Shown here: positions 7,550 to 15,976 of the stretch, piece by piece
Layout of the letters: each line of letters opens with the position of its first letter
Numbering within the stretch: the first letter of the stretch is position 1
NCBI GenBank assembly: GCA_905202125.1
Contig: CAJKQX010000015.1
Location: 1 to 39,972, forward strand
Direction: 5' to 3'
Length of the DNA stretch: 39,972 bases
Origin: an uncultured Prevotella sp.
Lineage (GTDB): Bacteria; Bacteroidota; Bacteroidia; Bacteroidales; Bacteroidaceae
The notes under the pieces: generated by a model
What the model was told of the DNA's origin: nothing
Databases searched by the model: none
The model's input: only the letters and a program-made list of their open reading frames with translations
Position numbers and translations under genes: made by a program

Positions 7550-8872
7550 ATGAAAAGCTCTGTGAAAGGACGGATGTTTTATATAGCATTTGTTGCATCG
7601 CTCGGAGGATTGCTGTTCGGTTTTGACACGGCAGTGATTTCTGGAGCGGAGAAAGCCATACAGCAGGTGTATGAATTATCGGATTTTGCTCATGGATTCA
7701 CCATCGCAGTGGCACTGATAGGCACTATTATCGGAGCGTTGGTGTGCGGCCGCCCTGCCGAAAAGCACGGACGTCTCAAGATGCTCATCGGAATTGCGTG
7801 GTTTTACCTTATTTCGGCCGTAGGTAGTGCAGCTATCGTCAATTGGTATTCGTTTATCTTCTTCCGCTTTCTTGGCGGATTGGCAGTAGGAGCGTCGTCT
7901 GTTATCGGTCCGATGTATATTGCCGAGATTTCACCCTCGCATTGGCGTGGACGTTTCGTTGCCTTCTTTCAGTTCAATATTGTGTTGGGCATCGTCATAG
8001 CCTATCTTACCAACTATGCCGTAGTTGGCATTGCTCACGATTGGCAATGGATGCTGGGCATTGAGGCCTTTCCCGCCCTGTGCTTTGCACTGCTGCTTAT
8101 GACAGTGCCCGAGAGTCCGCGCTGGCTCATCAAGCATGGACGAAAGGACGATGCACGTTGCGTATTGCAGGAGACTGGCGAACCGGATATCAACCGTGAG
8201 ATCACTTCTATCGAGGAATCGCTGGCTGTGGCAGAGGGCAGTACCGTAGAGCGTCTGTTTCAGAAGAAGTATCTCAAACCACTGGCCATTGCTTTTCTGA
8301 TTGCCACTTTCAATCAGCTCACAGGCATCAACGCCATCCTCTACTATGCACCACGCCTCTTCGAACTCTCCGGACTTTTCCGAGAGGGAGCGATGATACA
8401 GTCTATCATTATCGGTCTTACCAACCTCACGTTCACCATGCTCGGTCTGGTGCTCATCGACAAGGTGGGTCGCAAGATGCTCATCGCATTCGGTTCGGTT
8501 GGCATGTTTGTATCACTGGCTTTGGTGGCCAGAGGATTCTATTTGGATTTGTTCGAAGGATATTACATGTTGCTCTGTCTCATGGGTTACATAGCTTTCT
8601 TTGCCGTATCGCTTGGAGCTACCATCTGGGTGGTGATATCCGAGGTCTTCCCCAACAGCGTACGCTCGGGCGGACAGGTTTTTGGCAGTATGACCCACTG
8701 GGTATGGTCGGCCCTGCTCTCATGGTTCTTCCCACTCTTCCTCTCGATAGGCGGAGCATATATATTCGGTTTCTTTGCTTTCATGGCATTGGGTAGTCTG
8801 GCGTTCGCAATCCGTCTGCCTGAGACCAAAGGTAAGTCGCTTGAGCAGATACAGAAAGAGCTGATAGGTTAA
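7550..8872 (+). CDS. MFS sugar porter (XylE/AraE-like)
   Basis: Inner-membrane sugar:proton symporter of the MFS sugar-porter family, 440 residues, with about 12 hydrophobic segments. Signatures in order: GGLLFGFDTAVISGAEKA in helix 1, the loop GRPAEKHGRLKMLIG, RFLGGLAVGASSVIGPMYIAE, PESPRWLIKHGR after helix 6, QLTGINAILYYAPRLFE in helix 7 (sugar-contacting QxxGxNxxxYY), DKVGRKMLI, and PETKGKSLEQIQKEL at the C-terminus. I chose the ATG at 7550 because MKSSVKGRMFYIAF leads straight into helix 1; an in-frame ATG at 7499 would add an unlikely polar stretch. The context with a GH127 enzyme points to L-arabinose or a similar pentose, but close relatives carry xylose, galactose or glucose, so the specificity is inferred. 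Confidence 0.92.
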   Translation: MKSSVKGRMFYIAFVASLGGLLFGFDTAVISGAEKAIQQVYELSDFAHGFTIAVALIGTIIGALVCGRPAEKHGRLKMLIGIAWFYLISAVGSAAIVNWYSFIFFRFLGGLAVGASSVIGPMYIAEISPSHWRGRFVAFFQFNIVLGIVIAYLTNYAVVGIAHDWQWMLGIEAFPALCFALLLMTVPESPRWLIKHGRKDDARCVLQETGEPDINREITSIEESLAVAEGSTVERLFQKKYLKPLAIAFLIATFNQLTGINAILYYAPRLFELSGLFREGAMIQSIIIGLTNLTFTMLGLVLIDKVGRKMLIAFGSVGMFVSLALVARGFYLDLFEGYYMLLCLMGYIAFFAVSLGATIWVVISEVFPNSVRSGGQVFGSMTHWVWSALLSWFFPLFLSIGGAYIFGFFAFMALGSLAFAIRLPETKGKSLEQIQKELIG

Positions 8873-8915
8873 TTTCTAAACATTGGAAAAATCAAATAAT
8901 TAAAATATTCAGATA

Positions 8916-11327
8916 ATGACGAAAAAAAGATTTTCGATATTGTCGGCCGCTGTAGTCCTGTTCGTTGCAGTCACTACCAGTGCCACACATAACAAGAAGG
9001 ATAACAACCCCGTGCCGGTGCCGTTCACGGCTGTGCACGTGGAGGACGGTTTCTGGAGTCAGCGACTCGACACGCTCCGCCTTAAAACCATCCGCTATGC
9101 CTTTGACAAAAGCGAGAAAGCGGGATATATAGACAATTTCGCCATAGCCGGCGGACTCAAAGAAGGACCCTATCAGTCAATCTATCCGTTTGACGATGCC
9201 GAGGTGTTCAAGATGATGGAGGGCGCTTCCTATCTTCTCATGACGGAGAAGGACCCCGAACTCGAACAGTATGTGGATAGCGTGGCACGTATCATCGTGG
9301 CCGCACAAGAACCCGATGGATATCTTTTCACCAACAAGACCATAAACAATCCTCTGCATCCGTGGGTGGGACAGGAGCGTTGGGTCAACGACTGGAATCT
9401 CAGTCACGAGACGTTCAACGCCGGCGAACTCTACGAGATGGCCATTGCTTACTGGCAGGCCACCGGCAAGCGTACACTGCTCGATGCCGCGGTGAAGAAT
9501 GCCGACCTTGTGTGCAACGTATTTCATAAGGACGGACTCATAATGTCGCCCGGACATGCGGTGATAGAGATGGCCCTCGTGCGTCTCTATGAAGCTACGG
9601 GCGATGAGAAATACTTGCGACAGGCCCGCTTCTTTCTGGAATGTCGTGGTCATAAGAAACACGACCCATCGTCAGACGACTTGCGCCGCAACGGTGGCTA
9701 CTGGCAGGACCATATGCCGGCCGTGGAGCAGCGCGAGGCAGTGGGCCACGCCGTGAGAGCTCTTTATTTCTATTCTGGTATGGCCGATATAGCTCTGCAC
9801 CTGAAGGATAAGGCGTATCTTGAGGCTGTGGACGGCATTTGGGAAAATATTGTCGGCAAGAAGATGTATCTCACCGGCGGACTGGGGTCCACGGCCCATA
9901 ACGAGGCTTTCGGTAAGAACTACGAACTGCCCAACGCTACAGCCTATTGCGAGACATGCGCCTCGATAGCCAACTGCATGTTCAATCTTCGTATGTTCCG
10001 TCTGCATGGCGATGCCAAGTATATCGACGTGCTCGAACGCTCGCTCTACAACACTGTGCTGAGCGGCATCTCTCTGAGTGGCGATGAGTTTTTCTATCCC
10101 AACGTGCTCGAGGCCGACCGCCGCGGCCAGAAACGCAGTCTGTGGTTCGGTTGTTCGTGCTGTCCCACCAACCTCACCCGTTTCATTCCTGCCATTCCCG
10201 GCTATGTGTATGCCACTGACGACAAGAGTATTTACACCAATCTCTTTATTGGCAGTAAGAGTGTGATCGATTTCAACGGCAAAAGCGTGGAGTTGAAACA
10301 AACTACCGCCTATCCCTGGGAAGGAGATGTGGAACTGGAGCTCGGAGCAATTGAGACATCGAAGTTCGACCTCAAGATACGTATTCCGGGATGGGCTCAA
10401 GATATAGCAGTGCCCTCCGACCTCTACTCTTATGCTGATGCCAAAGCCGGCAAGGTGGTCATACGCATCAATGGCAAACCCCGCAAGTTTGATATACAGA
10501 AGGGTTACGCCACACTGAAGCACTCATGGAAGTGTGGCGACAAGATTTCTATCTCGCTCCCAATGGAGGCTCGTGTGGTGACATGTAATGAGGCGGTGGT
10601 CAACAACCGCAACCTTGTGGCTGTGGAGAGAGGTCCGATAGTATATTGCGCCGAGTATGCCGACAACGAGGGTTGTGTATCCAACCTTTCTTTGCCCAGA
10701 AACTCATCGCTCACCGTAGACCGTGACCACCGCTATCTCAACGGAGCATACGTGATTCGTGGCGAAGGTAAACGCTACACACTCACAGCCGACAAAAACA
10801 TAGACGAGCGGAAAGTCTCTGTCAACCTCATACCTTACTATGCACGTTCGTATCGCGAACCGGGCGAGATGCGTGTATGGATACCCGAGAGTGGGGACGC
10901 CATACGCCAGGCGCTGAAAGAGGAATCGCGTGTGGTAGACATGGTGATTATTGCCAATCCTGGGTCGGAAGAGGCACACAATGTGCGTGGTGAGAACAGC
11001 CGTTCTGATGAAACGGGCGGATGGAGAGATGCCGACAACGGATGGTTCTCATATGACTTGCGCGTGGCCGCAGACCGAGAACAGGAACTGGTGCTCACCT
11101 ATCATAGCACTGATGGCGGAAACCGCTCCTTCGAGATATTTGCCGACAGTCGCAAGATAGGCGAGAAGACATTGCGCACCGAGACTTTTGATGCTTTGAT
11201 AGATCAGGCCTATCCGCTGCCTGCCGACCTAATAAAGGGCAAAAAGAAGGTTACAATAATGCTTAAGGCTTTGCCTGGCAACATCGCCGGTGGTATCATG
11301 GGGTGCAAGATAAGAACAAAGGACTAA
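8916..11327 (+). CDS. Secreted GH127 glycoside hydrolase (beta-L-arabinofuranosidase type)
   Basis: An 803-residue enzyme with an N-terminal signal peptide (hydrophobic LSAAVVLFVAVTTSA), so it is probably periplasmic. The (alpha/alpha)6-barrel family GH127 (former DUF1680) is recognisable from FTAVHVEDGFWSQR, DGYLFT, GGLGSTAHNEAFG, NATAYCETCASIANCMFN and WFGCSCCPTNLTRFI. By analogy with the Bifidobacterium enzyme HypBA1, Glu330 would be the acid/base, Cys415 the nucleophile, and Glu346, Cys348, Cys415 and Cys416 the zinc ligands; all are present. A C-terminal beta-sandwich (about residues 690-800) is added. Known GH127 activities are beta-L-arabinofuranosidase, for example on hydroxyproline-linked arabino-oligosaccharides, and removal of aceric acid from rhamnogalacturonan II, so the substrate is not fixed. 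It sits 43 nt after the sugar porter. Confidence 0.92.
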   Translation: MTKKRFSILSAAVVLFVAVTTSATHNKKDNNPVPVPFTAVHVEDGFWSQRLDTLRLKTIRYAFDKSEKAGYIDNFAIAGGLKEGPYQSIYPFDDAEVFKMMEGASYLLMTEKDPELEQYVDSVARIIVAAQEPDGYLFTNKTINNPLHPWVGQERWVNDWNLSHETFNAGELYEMAIAYWQATGKRTLLDAAVKNADLVCNVFHKDGLIMSPGHAVIEMALVRLYEATGDEKYLRQARFFLECRGHKKHDPSSDDLRRNGGYWQDHMPAVEQREAVGHAVRALYFYSGMADIALHLKDKAYLEAVDGIWENIVGKKMYLTGGLGSTAHNEAFGKNYELPNATAYCETCASIANCMFNLRMFRLHGDAKYIDVLERSLYNTVLSGISLSGDEFFYPNVLEADRRGQKRSLWFGCSCCPTNLTRFIPAIPGYVYATDDKSIYTNLFIGSKSVIDFNGKSVELKQTTAYPWEGDVELELGAIETSKFDLKIRIPGWAQDIAVPSDLYSYADAKAGKVVIRINGKPRKFDIQKGYATLKHSWKCGDKISISLPMEARVVTCNEAVVNNRNLVAVERGPIVYCAEYADNEGCVSNLSLPRNSSLTVDRDHRYLNGAYVIRGEGKRYTLTADKNIDERKVSVNLIPYYARSYREPGEMRVWIPESGDAIRQALKEESRVVDMVIIANPGSEEAHNVRGENSRSDETGGWRDADNGWFSYDLRVAADREQELVLTYHSTDGGNRSFEIFADSRKIGEKTLRTETFDALIDQAYPLPADLIKGKKKVTIMLKALPGNIAGGIMGCKIRTKD

Positions 11328-11364
11328 GACCATTATTTACAAACTAACTTAAAAACAAAACAAT

Positions 11365-12492
11365 ATGAGAAATACATTATTATTAATACTATTTATCATC
11401 ATGGCAAATGCATGTAGTGAAAAGTCTGCTTCACTTTCAAAAATGAACAGAGAAGACTTTCAGACCGTAGTAGACGGTAAGAAAACCGACCTTTTTGTGC
11501 TTAAAAACAAAAATGGTCTGGAGATGACAGTGACTAATTTCGGCGCAAGAGTTGTAGAGCTCTTCACTCCCGACAAGAACGGAGTCTTTGAGGATATAGT
11601 GCTGGGCCACGACAATATCGACAAGTATGTGAATTTCACCGGAGAGAGATTTCTCGGCGCTACCATCGGCCGCTTCGGCAACCGTATCAATGCGGGCAAG
11701 TTCACTCTTGATGACGTGGAATACCAACTGCCTCTGAACGATGGTCCAAACTGCCTGCACGGCGGTGAGAAGGGTTTCGATATGGTGGTATGGGATGCCA
11801 AGCAGATTGATGACCGGACACTGGAACTCACATACAGTTCGGCTGACGGCGAACAGGGCTTTCCCGGAAAACTGGATGTGAAGATGACTTATCAACTCAC
11901 CGACGACAACGAGTTCATAGTGACACATCATGCCGTGACCGACAAGAAAACTGTGCTCAACCTCACTCATCACTCGTTCTTCAATCTACACGGAGCCGGC
12001 AACGGTACTATCAACGACCATGTGTTGATGCTCAACGCCGACAAGTTCACTCCGGTCAACGAGACTCTTATCCCAACCGGCGAACTGCTCACTGTTGAGG
12101 GCACTCCTATGGACTTTCGCAAACCTACGGCCATCGGCGCACGTGTGGATGATAAATTCGAGCAGCTCGGCTACGGACATGGTTACGACCACAATTGGGT
12201 GTTGAGTCGCAAGACAGAGAAAGATCTCGAACTGGCCGCCACCGTTTATGAACCCACATCGGGGAGATACATGGAGGTGCTCACCACCGAACCCGGAATC
12301 CAGTTCTATGGAGGCAATTTCTTCAACGGCGAACCGGGAAAGAACGGCAAGAAATATGAACACAGAGCTTCATTGGCTCTGGAGACACAACATTTCCCGG
12401 ACAGCCCCAACCACGCTGATTTCCCGTCAACAGTGCTCAATCCTGGTGAAGAGTACAACCACGTATGTGTATATAAGTTCTCGGTGAAGTAA
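11365..12492 (+). CDS. Lipoprotein aldose 1-epimerase
   Basis: Interconverts the alpha and beta anomers of aldoses (mutarotase, GalM family). The 375-residue product has the fold's landmarks: TNFGARVVELFTPD, LGATIGRFGNRI, NCLHGGEKGFD, the catalytic-histidine segment LNLTHHSFFNLHG, YGHGYDHNWVL and the catalytic-glutamate segment LALETQHFPDSPNH. The N-terminus LLLILFIIMANAC ends in a lipobox-like cysteine at residue 17, indicating a lipid-anchored periplasmic protein. It is 37 nt after the GH127 gene and closes the operon, and would mutarotate the sugar released there before uptake. It carries a long 3' region with an inverted repeat and then a terminator. Confidence 0.93.
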   Translation: MRNTLLLILFIIMANACSEKSASLSKMNREDFQTVVDGKKTDLFVLKNKNGLEMTVTNFGARVVELFTPDKNGVFEDIVLGHDNIDKYVNFTGERFLGATIGRFGNRINAGKFTLDDVEYQLPLNDGPNCLHGGEKGFDMVVWDAKQIDDRTLELTYSSADGEQGFPGKLDVKMTYQLTDDNEFIVTHHAVTDKKTVLNLTHHSFFNLHGAGNGTINDHVLMLNADKFTPVNETLIPTGELLTVEGTPMDFRKPTAIGARVDDKFEQLGYGHGYDHNWVLSRKTEKDLELAATVYEPTSGRYMEVLTTEPGIQFYGGNFFNGEPGKNGKKYEHRASLALETQHFPDSPNHADFPSTVLNPGEEYNHVCVYKFSVK

Positions 12493-12502
12493 TTCCCATT
12501 TT

Positions 12503-12691
12503 AACCCAAATTGGTCATTAGATTTCTAATTCGTTTTGTCTTTATATCCGTTGTATTGCAGCCCGTCTTGTCGAAGGCATAGCGGGCTATGTCAAGACAA
12601 GACGGGCAGCAAGACAGCGGATAGAAAGGCGAAAAGACAATATTAATCATCTGATTTAAACATATTGGCGGTCTAATGACTGATTTGGGTT
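12503..12691. repeat. 189-nt imperfect inverted repeat (MITE-like or long hairpin)
   Basis: The outer arms AACCCAAATTGGTCATTAGA (12503-12522) and TCTAATGACTGATTTGGGTT (12672-12691) match as inverted repeats at 18 of 20 positions. The inner arms 12545-12572 and 12596-12623 pair at 25 of 28, including the perfect core GCCCGTCTTGTC / GACAAGACGGGC, around a 23-nt loop that itself contains CATAGC...CTATG. It has no coding capacity and sits between the epimerase stop codon and its terminator. It could be a miniature inverted-repeat element or a stabilising 3'-UTR structure. Confidence 0.6.
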
Positions 12692-12708
12692 TAATTTCGC
12701 TTTTCAGA

Positions 12709-12743
12709 TAGATTCCTTACGTCAGACGGAAGGAATCCTTTTT
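12709..12743 (+). terminator. Terminator of the GRE/arabinoside operon
   Basis: GATTCCTT (12711-12718) pairs with AAGGAATC (12730-12737), then CTTTTT. The stem arms are the same as those of the pyk terminator at 4237-4263. Confidence 0.8.
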
Positions 12744-12803
12744 GTAACCTAACAACTATTTTGCTTATCATGCCGATGTATGATGGCGCAAATAAAAGAA
12801 CTG

Positions 12804-13193
12804 GCAAATGTTAAATTTTAACTTAAAATCTTTTCTGAAAATTCCTCCACTTTATCCGCCATTCTGTGTTTGCGTACCGTTAAAAAATGTATCAAAACGA
12901 CTTGAAAGTCCATCAAAATACCCGTTTTTGTTTTTCGGACATGCGAAAGGAACCCTTTTACATTGCGAAAGGGACCCTTTCAGGGTGCGAAAGGAGCCCT
13001 TTTGGAACCCAAGTAAGCCTCTTTTTTGAGCAAAATAGGGTTCTTTTTTATAATTAGTGAGACACTTGTTTTTGATTGTATTTTCCAATCAATTGATTTA
13101 CATGCCTTTACAAATACGGTCTGTTTTTGCGATATTTTGGTCCGTAGATTATTAATTTTCAAATACGTGAGATATGAGGCGTTAAATTTTAAC
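12804..13193 (-). repeat. ~390-bp intergenic element, copy A (carries a 22-bp-step array)
   Basis: Read on the minus strand, this stretch starts with GTTAAAATTTAAC at 13193 and ends with GTTAAAATTTAACATTTGC at 12804. It matches the element at 29251-29641 in landmark order and spacing: CGGACCAAAATAT at offset 49, TGTAAATCAATTGAT at offset 91, and AAAGG-CCTTT palindromes at offsets 190, 212 and 234. On the plus strand the palindromic units start with TGCGAAAGG at 12942, 12964 and 12986 (22-bp step), and a degenerate unit lies at 13030. A tail AAAAACGGGTATTTTG follows (minus strand, about 12914-12929). It lies between the convergent epimerase and FeoAB genes. Apart from this element, the 189-nt inverted repeat and a terminator, I see nothing in 12493-13266. 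Confidence 0.75.
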
Positions 13194-13266
13194 AATTCCA
13201 CATTTTTAGTTGATTATACGAACTTATCGTTTGCTCTCTGATGGTTTTAATGATGGATGAAATCAC

Positions 13267-15798
13267 TCATTGCAACAAGCTGCCGATCTGATAAACCGCA
13301 GCTGAGGCTACCCAGGCCAGTGCTGTGGTGTAACATGCTGTGAATAAAGCCCATCTCCATGTTCCTGTTTCGGCTTTTATGGCTGCGATAGTTGCAATGC
13401 AGGGCAAGTAAAGCAAGATGAACAATAAGAAACAGAATGCCGACAAAGGTGATATGCCGTCATTGAGCATCTGTTGTCTTATGCTGTCATTGTGAGCCGG
13501 TTCGTCTGAAGAATCTTTGTTCCCATCCGAATAAAGTATGCCGATGGATGAAGCCACAATCTCTTTGGCTCCGAAACCGGTGATGATGCCCACATCGAGT
13601 TTCCAGTTGAATCCTTGCGGACGGAATACCGGCTCAATGGTTTTGCCGATTTGGCCTATATAGCTCTGTTCCAGCTGTTGCTGGTTGTTGAGCTCGTCAT
13701 GATGGGGGAAATATCCGAGAGCCCATACTATGATGCTGGCCACAAGGATGATACCTCCCATTTTTTTCAAGTATTGTTTGCATTTCTCCCATGTGTGTCT
13801 CATGATGGCTTTGCCCGTAGGAAAACGATAGGGCGGGAGCTCCATTACGAAAGGAGTGTCATCGCCTTTCAACACAAACTTGCTGAATATCCGGCTCATG
13901 ACTATTGCCATGAGGACGCCGATGAGGTAAAGCCCCATGAGCATTAACGAGCCGTAGGTGTTGGGAAACATTATGCTGATAATCATGATGTATATCGGCA
14001 ATCGGGCCGAGCAGCTCATCATCGGCACGATAAGCATGGTGATGAGGCGGCTTCTTCGGCTCTCGATGGTTCGTGTGGCCATGATGGCTGGTACATTGCA
14101 ACCGAAACCCATGATCAACGGTATGAACGATTTGCCATGCAATCCCATCTTGTGCATCAGTTTGTCCATGATGAATGCAGCGCGCGACATGTATCCGCAA
14201 TCCTCCATATAGGATATGAAGAAATAAAGGATGAGAATCTGTGGCAGGAATACGATGACTGCTCCCACGCCTCCGATGATACCATCGGCCAACATCGCCT
14301 TCAGCGGGCCGTCGGCCATGTGTGTGTTCACCATATTCCCTATCCATTCCACAGCGCTCTCGATCCAGTCCATCGGGTATTGGCCGAGCGAGAATGTGGC
14401 TTCGAACATTATCCATATCAAAACGATGAAAATGGGAAATCCGACGTAGCGGTTGGTGAGTATGCTGTCGATGATATGGGTGGTCTGATATGTGTCTTTG
14501 CGGTTGCCCGTTTCGTACTCGGCCTCTTGCAGCGCGCCGTGCACGAAACCGTATTTGGCGTCCATGATGGTCGTTTCACAATCTTCTTTGGTGTATGTCT
14601 TTATCTCAGTCACGGCCTTGTCGCGAGCAGACAATATCGTAGCGGCGTTGGGAAATGAGGATACCAGTTGTTCGGTGTCCTTATCGTTCTCCAATAGTTT
14701 TATTGCGAGGTACCTTGTGGAGTACAAGTGACGCGGGTTGCCCGGCTTTTTCAGTTCTTTCTGTATCTTCTCGATGCCTGATTCGATGTACGGTCCATGA
14801 TTGATGTGGATATGTCTGAACACATTGTTGCGGGGGCGCAGTCCGCTTGCGAAGTCCTCCTCATGATTGTTGTCATGGATGTTTTCGTATTGTTGGTGCC
14901 ATTGCCTGATATCCTCGGCTACTTCCGGGTCGAGGTTGCCGTTGGCATCGAGATAATCCAGACCTTCGTACATATTGATAATGATGTGGAACAACAGTTC
15001 GACGCCACGTCCCGACTTAAACGATGTGGGTATCATCGGTACGCCGAAGAGCTGGCCCAACTTGGCGCAATCGATATTGTCGCCGCGTTTCTCTATCTCG
15101 TCAAACATGTTGAGGGCACACACCATTCTCAGGTGCATGTCTATGAGTTGGGTCGTCAGATACAGGTTGCGCTCGAGATTGCTGGCATCAATTACATTGA
15201 TTACTACATCGGGAGTCTTCTCGATTATCTGTTTTCTCACATACAGTTCTTCCGGCGAGTAGGCCGACAAAGAGTATGTTCCCGGCAGATCTACGATATT
15301 GAATTCGTAGCCTTCAAACTCGGCGTAACCCTCTTTTGCGTCGACTGTCACGCCAGAGTAGTTGCCTACATTCTCGTGCGAGCCAGATGCGAAATTGAAC
15401 AACGAGGTTTTCCCGCAATTGGGATTGCCCACGAGCGCCACATTGATGGTTTTTCGCTTTTTCAATGCCGCGTCATGTAGTTCTTTGACGGTGATGTCAT
15501 CGCTCACATCCTCGTATTTGTCGATAACCTCTTTGACGGAATATGATTTTTCTGTATTGATCTTTTGCGCCTCTTCAACTGATATTACCTCTATCATCTC
15601 GGCCTCGGTGCGTCTGAGCGATATTTCGTATCCCATTATCTTGTATTTCACAGGATCCTGCAATGGAGCGTTTTGCAAAACATCCACCACCTTGCCTTTG
15701 ATGAATCCCATTTCTACAATGCGTTTGCGGAATCCCCCGTATCCCATGACCTTGACAATGACGCCACGTTCCCCTGTTTTCAATTCAGATAGTTTCAT
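13267..15798 (-). CDS. feoB: Ferrous iron transporter FeoAB (FeoA-FeoB fusion)
   Basis: Fe2+ uptake across the inner membrane. The 843-residue protein begins with a FeoA SH3-like domain (about residues 1-75, MKLSELKTGERGVIVKV to the region of IMGYEISLRRTEAEMIEV). It continues with a FeoB G-domain: G1 GNPNCGKT at 124-131, a Thr-containing switch (SGVTVD), G3 DLPGTYS and G4 NMFD. The membrane part has the two gate-like repeats, one with GFGCNVPAIMATRTI and one with YLPCIATIAAIKAETG. FeoA-FeoB fusions are common in Bacteroidota. The promoter-like TAACTTTG lies 28 nt upstream (15826-15833). I see no clear Fur site and no strong terminator after it. Confidence 0.96.
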   Translation of the reverse strand: MKLSELKTGERGVIVKVMGYGGFRKRIVEMGFIKGKVVDVLQNAPLQDPVKYKIMGYEISLRRTEAEMIEVISVEEAQKINTEKSYSVKEVIDKYEDVSDDITVKELHDAALKKRKTINVALVGNPNCGKTSLFNFASGSHENVGNYSGVTVDAKEGYAEFEGYEFNIVDLPGTYSLSAYSPEELYVRKQIIEKTPDVVINVIDASNLERNLYLTTQLIDMHLRMVCALNMFDEIEKRGDNIDCAKLGQLFGVPMIPTSFKSGRGVELLFHIIINMYEGLDYLDANGNLDPEVAEDIRQWHQQYENIHDNNHEEDFASGLRPRNNVFRHIHINHGPYIESGIEKIQKELKKPGNPRHLYSTRYLAIKLLENDKDTEQLVSSFPNAATILSARDKAVTEIKTYTKEDCETTIMDAKYGFVHGALQEAEYETGNRKDTYQTTHIIDSILTNRYVGFPIFIVLIWIMFEATFSLGQYPMDWIESAVEWIGNMVNTHMADGPLKAMLADGIIGGVGAVIVFLPQILILYFFISYMEDCGYMSRAAFIMDKLMHKMGLHGKSFIPLIMGFGCNVPAIMATRTIESRRSRLITMLIVPMMSCSARLPIYIMIISIMFPNTYGSLMLMGLYLIGVLMAIVMSRIFSKFVLKGDDTPFVMELPPYRFPTGKAIMRHTWEKCKQYLKKMGGIILVASIIVWALGYFPHHDELNNQQQLEQSYIGQIGKTIEPVFRPQGFNWKLDVGIITGFGAKEIVASSIGILYSDGNKDSSDEPAHNDSIRQQMLNDGISPLSAFCFLLFILLYLPCIATIAAIKAETGTWRWALFTACYTTALAWVASAAVYQIGSLLQ

Positions 15799-15825
15799 AT
15801 CAATTCAGATTTATTTATGCGAACG

Positions 15826-15833
15826 CAAAGTTA
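15826..15833 (-). promoter_or_regulatory. -7 box of feoAB
   Basis: TAACTTTG on the minus strand fits the Bacteroidota -7 consensus, 28 nt upstream of the FeoAB ATG. No convincing -33 TTG at the usual spacing. Confidence 0.4.
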
Positions 15834-15918
15834 ATCATAATAATTCATTTTGAGTGAAATTTGTTTTCTTTAATGTGAAAATACCAATTTATAGTGATGG
15901 ATAATGAATAAAATTATG

Positions 15919-15926
15919 TAAGTTTG
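15919..15926 (+). promoter_or_regulatory. -7 box of the phytase-like esterase gene
   Basis: TAAGTTTG matches TAnnTTTG, 51 nt before the ATG at 15977. No clear -33 box. Confidence 0.4.
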
Positions 15927-15976
15927 TACTATTGAATATTTAAATCAGTGATTTTCACTCCAAAAACCACTTGTTT

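Noticed and set aside
9672..10523. 283-codon open frame opposite the GH127 gene
   Set aside because: It is a shadow of the GH127 coding frame, with no recognisable domain and no start context; the GH127 frame carries all the catalytic motifs.
12852..13088. Minus-strand 78-codon ORF rich in KGSF/KGSL-like motifs
   Set aside because: It runs across the 22-bp array; the repeated peptide motif is a by-product of the DNA repeat read in rotating frames. The same artefact appears at 29412-29627.
14797..15480. 227-codon plus-strand frame opposite feoAB
   Set aside because: Antisense to the FeoAB G-domain; composition mirrors the real frame.
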